A stretch of 15,308 bases of DNA from CAZTJA01 sp964613745 (GTDB lineage Bacteria; Desulfobacterota; Desulfomonilia; Desulfomonilales; Desulfomonilaceae), in NCBI GenBank assembly GCA_964613745.1, contig CAZTJA010000075.1, positions 1-15,308 on the forward strand. The letters are read 5' to 3'. The stretch's first letter is position 1. Every line of letters begins with the position of its first letter. Positions 13,884 to 15,308 of the stretch are shown piece by piece. The position numbers and the translations under genes were made by a program. Under the pieces are notes generated by a model. That model did no database searches, was not told the origin of the DNA, and was given only the letters and a program-made list of their open reading frames with translations.

Positions 13884-14574
13884 TCAACTAGTTGTTTCCT
13901 ATCAACATTTAAAGGCACTCAGAAATGTTTCGCTGGAAGTTCGCGCCAATGAACTTGTTGCACTCATCGGATCCAACGGCGCAGGAAAAACTACTCTCCT
14001 CAACACCATTTCAGGCCTTTTAAGGTGTATAGAAGGAAGCATCACTTTAGACGGTTTAGAATTTAAGAGGTTTTCACCGGATCAAATCTGCGCACTGGGT
14101 ATTATTCAGGTTCCGGAAGGTCGCAAACTGTTTCCTAAGATGACGGTTTTGGAAAACCTCCAAATGGGTGCCTATCTACCCGGAGCTAGAGCAATCTACA
14201 AAACTTCCCTTCAGAAGGTTTTCGATTTGTTCCCCAGGTTGGCGGAACGGCGTAATCAGTCCGCTGGTAGCCTTTCCGGGGGTGAGCAGCAAATGTGTGC
14301 TCTCGGAAGAGCCATCATGGCATCTCCGAAAATTCTTATGCTGGATGAGCCTTCGCTGGGTTTGGCTCCCATTATGGCTTCAGAAATTTTCCGGATCATA
14401 GACAGCCTTCACGTTGATGGCTTAACGGTACTGCTGGTCTCTCAGGAAATCACTCACGCTTTAAAAATCGCGGATCGAGCTTACTTGCTTGAAAACGGAA
14501 AAATCCAAATGGAGGGGGCGGCCGGAAGTCTCATGACGGATGCAGGCATCAGAGCGTCTTATCTGGGACTCTAA
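13870..14574 (+). CDS. livF: LIV-type ABC transporter ATP-binding protein (LivF-like)
   Basis: A 234-residue second ATPase of the HAAT transporter. Walker A is GSNGAGKTT (34-42), the 'VPEGRKLFPKMTVLENL' segment is diagnostic of LivF, the signature LSGGEQQM is at 135-142 and Walker B LMLDE ends at 160, followed by PSLGLAP. The His-loop position reads 'LVSQEITHAL', where most LivF proteins have VEQN; the usual Glu-Gln is replaced by Ser-Gln-Glu, a small oddity. The start overlaps the end of livG. The binding-protein gene follows after 25 bp. The two membrane permeases (LivH/LivM) are not seen between or before these genes and should lie beyond the right edge if the cassette is complete. Confidence 0.94.
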   Translation: MLRIDQLVVSYQHLKALRNVSLEVRANELVALIGSNGAGKTTLLNTISGLLRCIEGSITLDGLEFKRFSPDQICALGIIQVPEGRKLFPKMTVLENLQMGAYLPGARAIYKTSLQKVFDLFPRLAERRNQSAGSLSGGEQQMCALGRAIMASPKILMLDEPSLGLAPIMASEIFRIIDSLHVDGLTVLLVSQEITHALKIADRAYLLENGKIQMEGAAGSLMTDAGIRASYLGL

Positions 14575-14599
14575 ATCAAACTACTTACGGGAGGTCGAG

Positions 14600-15308
14600 A
14601 TGCTGAACAAAAGAAGAACGACGACTTTCTTGGTCTTTTTGATCATGACCTGGTTCTCACTCATGCAAGGTCAGGCTTCGGAATCCGGCCCAATCATCAT
14701 AGGTGGATCATTACCGCTCACTGGAGAATTTGCCGAGCCGGGTTTATGGATCGAGCGTGGAATGAGATTCTGGGCTGATGAAATCAATTCCAAAGGCGGC
14801 CTTCTCAATCGCAAGGTGTCATTCAAAATCTATGATGACGAATCCAATACCGGCAAGGCGGTGACTTTGGCGGAGAAGGCCATTACTGTTGATAAAGTGG
14901 ACCTGCTGTTCGGAGGCTATCCCGGGACGGCAGCCAGAGCGGTAATGCCTGTTGCCGAAAAGCACGCGTATGTTTATGTCTCCATGGGTGGACATATGAA
15001 GAGTTTTGAACAGGGATACCAATTTTCTTTCGGCGGCCCTCCCCTTATGGGCGAATGGTGGTATGAAGGATTTTTCAACTGGTTAGCTACAGTTGAAGCA
15101 GATAAACGGCCCAAGAGAGCTGCAGTTTACACAATGAATAATCCCATCGGTGCCTCATTGATGGAGTCCGTCGCCAATTGGAGCAAAAAACTCGGAATAG
15201 ACATCGTCATAAACGAAAAATACAACTTGCCTTTGCCGGATGCGGTTCCGCTTATTGTTAAAGCAAAGCAGATGAATTGCGACATCTTATTTTCAAACGG
15301 TTTTTTTG
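14600..15308 (+). CDS. LIV-type periplasmic substrate-binding protein, partial (C-terminus beyond right edge)
   Basis: 236 codons from ATG 14600 remain open to the window end. An ideal GGGAGG lies at 14589-14594. Residues 1-26 are a Sec signal peptide: basic MLNKRR, a hydrophobic core, and probable cleavage after GQA. The mature protein begins with the type-1 periplasmic-binding fold: 'IIIGGSLPLTGEFAEPG', then 'GMRFWADEINSKGGLLNRKV' and 'DDESNTGKAV', as in LivK/LivJ and amide-binding proteins. It delivers the substrate to the LivFG-type transporter. The ligand pocket is incompletely covered, so leucine, an amide or an aromatic compound cannot be distinguished. A livK symbol is not assigned because substrate specificity in this family varies widely. 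Confidence 0.92.
   Translation, partial: MLNKRRTTTFLVFLIMTWFSLMQGQASESGPIIIGGSLPLTGEFAEPGLWIERGMRFWADEINSKGGLLNRKVSFKIYDDESNTGKAVTLAEKAITVDKVDLLFGGYPGTAARAVMPVAEKHAYVYVSMGGHMKSFEQGYQFSFGGPPLMGEWWYEGFFNWLATVEADKRPKRAAVYTMNNPIGASLMESVANWSKKLGIDIVINEKYNLPLPDAVPLIVKAKQMNCDILFSNGFF

Overview
The window is 15.3 kb of densely coded bacterial chromosome of moderate G+C content. There is no rRNA, tRNA, CRISPR array, insertion sequence or phage gene. The gene content points to an anaerobic Gram-negative bacterium of the Desulfobacterota (former Deltaproteobacteria). The clues are an HDFNN-type PAS hybrid kinase, two proteins with a 'DIR..LMxKYxLSxxGLQSxF' module plus zinc ribbon that I associate from memory with that phylum, and a branched-chain-type ABC transporter behind a TetR regulator. 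This placement is an inference, not a database result.

Layout. (1) Positions 1-2073, minus strand: a zinc-ribbon SAM methyltransferase followed 17 nt later by an MFS transporter that runs off the left edge. (2) Positions 2324-4841, plus strand: an HD-domain phosphohydrolase of the YfbR/HDDC2 type, then a secreted protein whose C-terminal half looks like a CHAT protease fold without the catalytic His and Cys. (3) Positions 4874-6834: ribosomal protein S20 (rpsT, minus) divergent from the lipid II flippase murJ (plus). (4) Positions 7046-11343, plus strand: a soluble PAS-PAS hybrid histidine kinase behind a good sigma70-type promoter, then two adjacent paralogous 'module + zinc ribbon' proteins. 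One carries an eight-blade PQQ-type propeller with an exact 120-bp period; the other carries two membrane helices. (5) Positions 11604-15308, plus strand: a TetR regulator, a metal-dependent cyclase-family hydrolase, the two ATPases of a LIV-type ABC transporter (livG/livF type) and the start of its periplasmic binding protein, cut by the right edge.

How the genes may work together. Region 5 reads as a regulated uptake and catabolism cassette: a binding protein and ABC transporter bring in an amide-, lactone- or amino-acid-like compound, a cyclase-family hydrolase may act on it, and TetR may sense it or a product. The permeases are not in the window and presumably lie to the right. Region 4 looks like a sensory or scaffold cluster, with a kinase next to two proteins sharing a possible helix-turn-helix/zinc-ribbon head. 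The most unusual items are the pseudo-CHAT secreted protein, the tandem paralogous heads (50% identical over 88 ungapped residues by my hand alignment), the perfectly periodic propeller, and the TetR gene whose best promoter would give an essentially leaderless mRNA.
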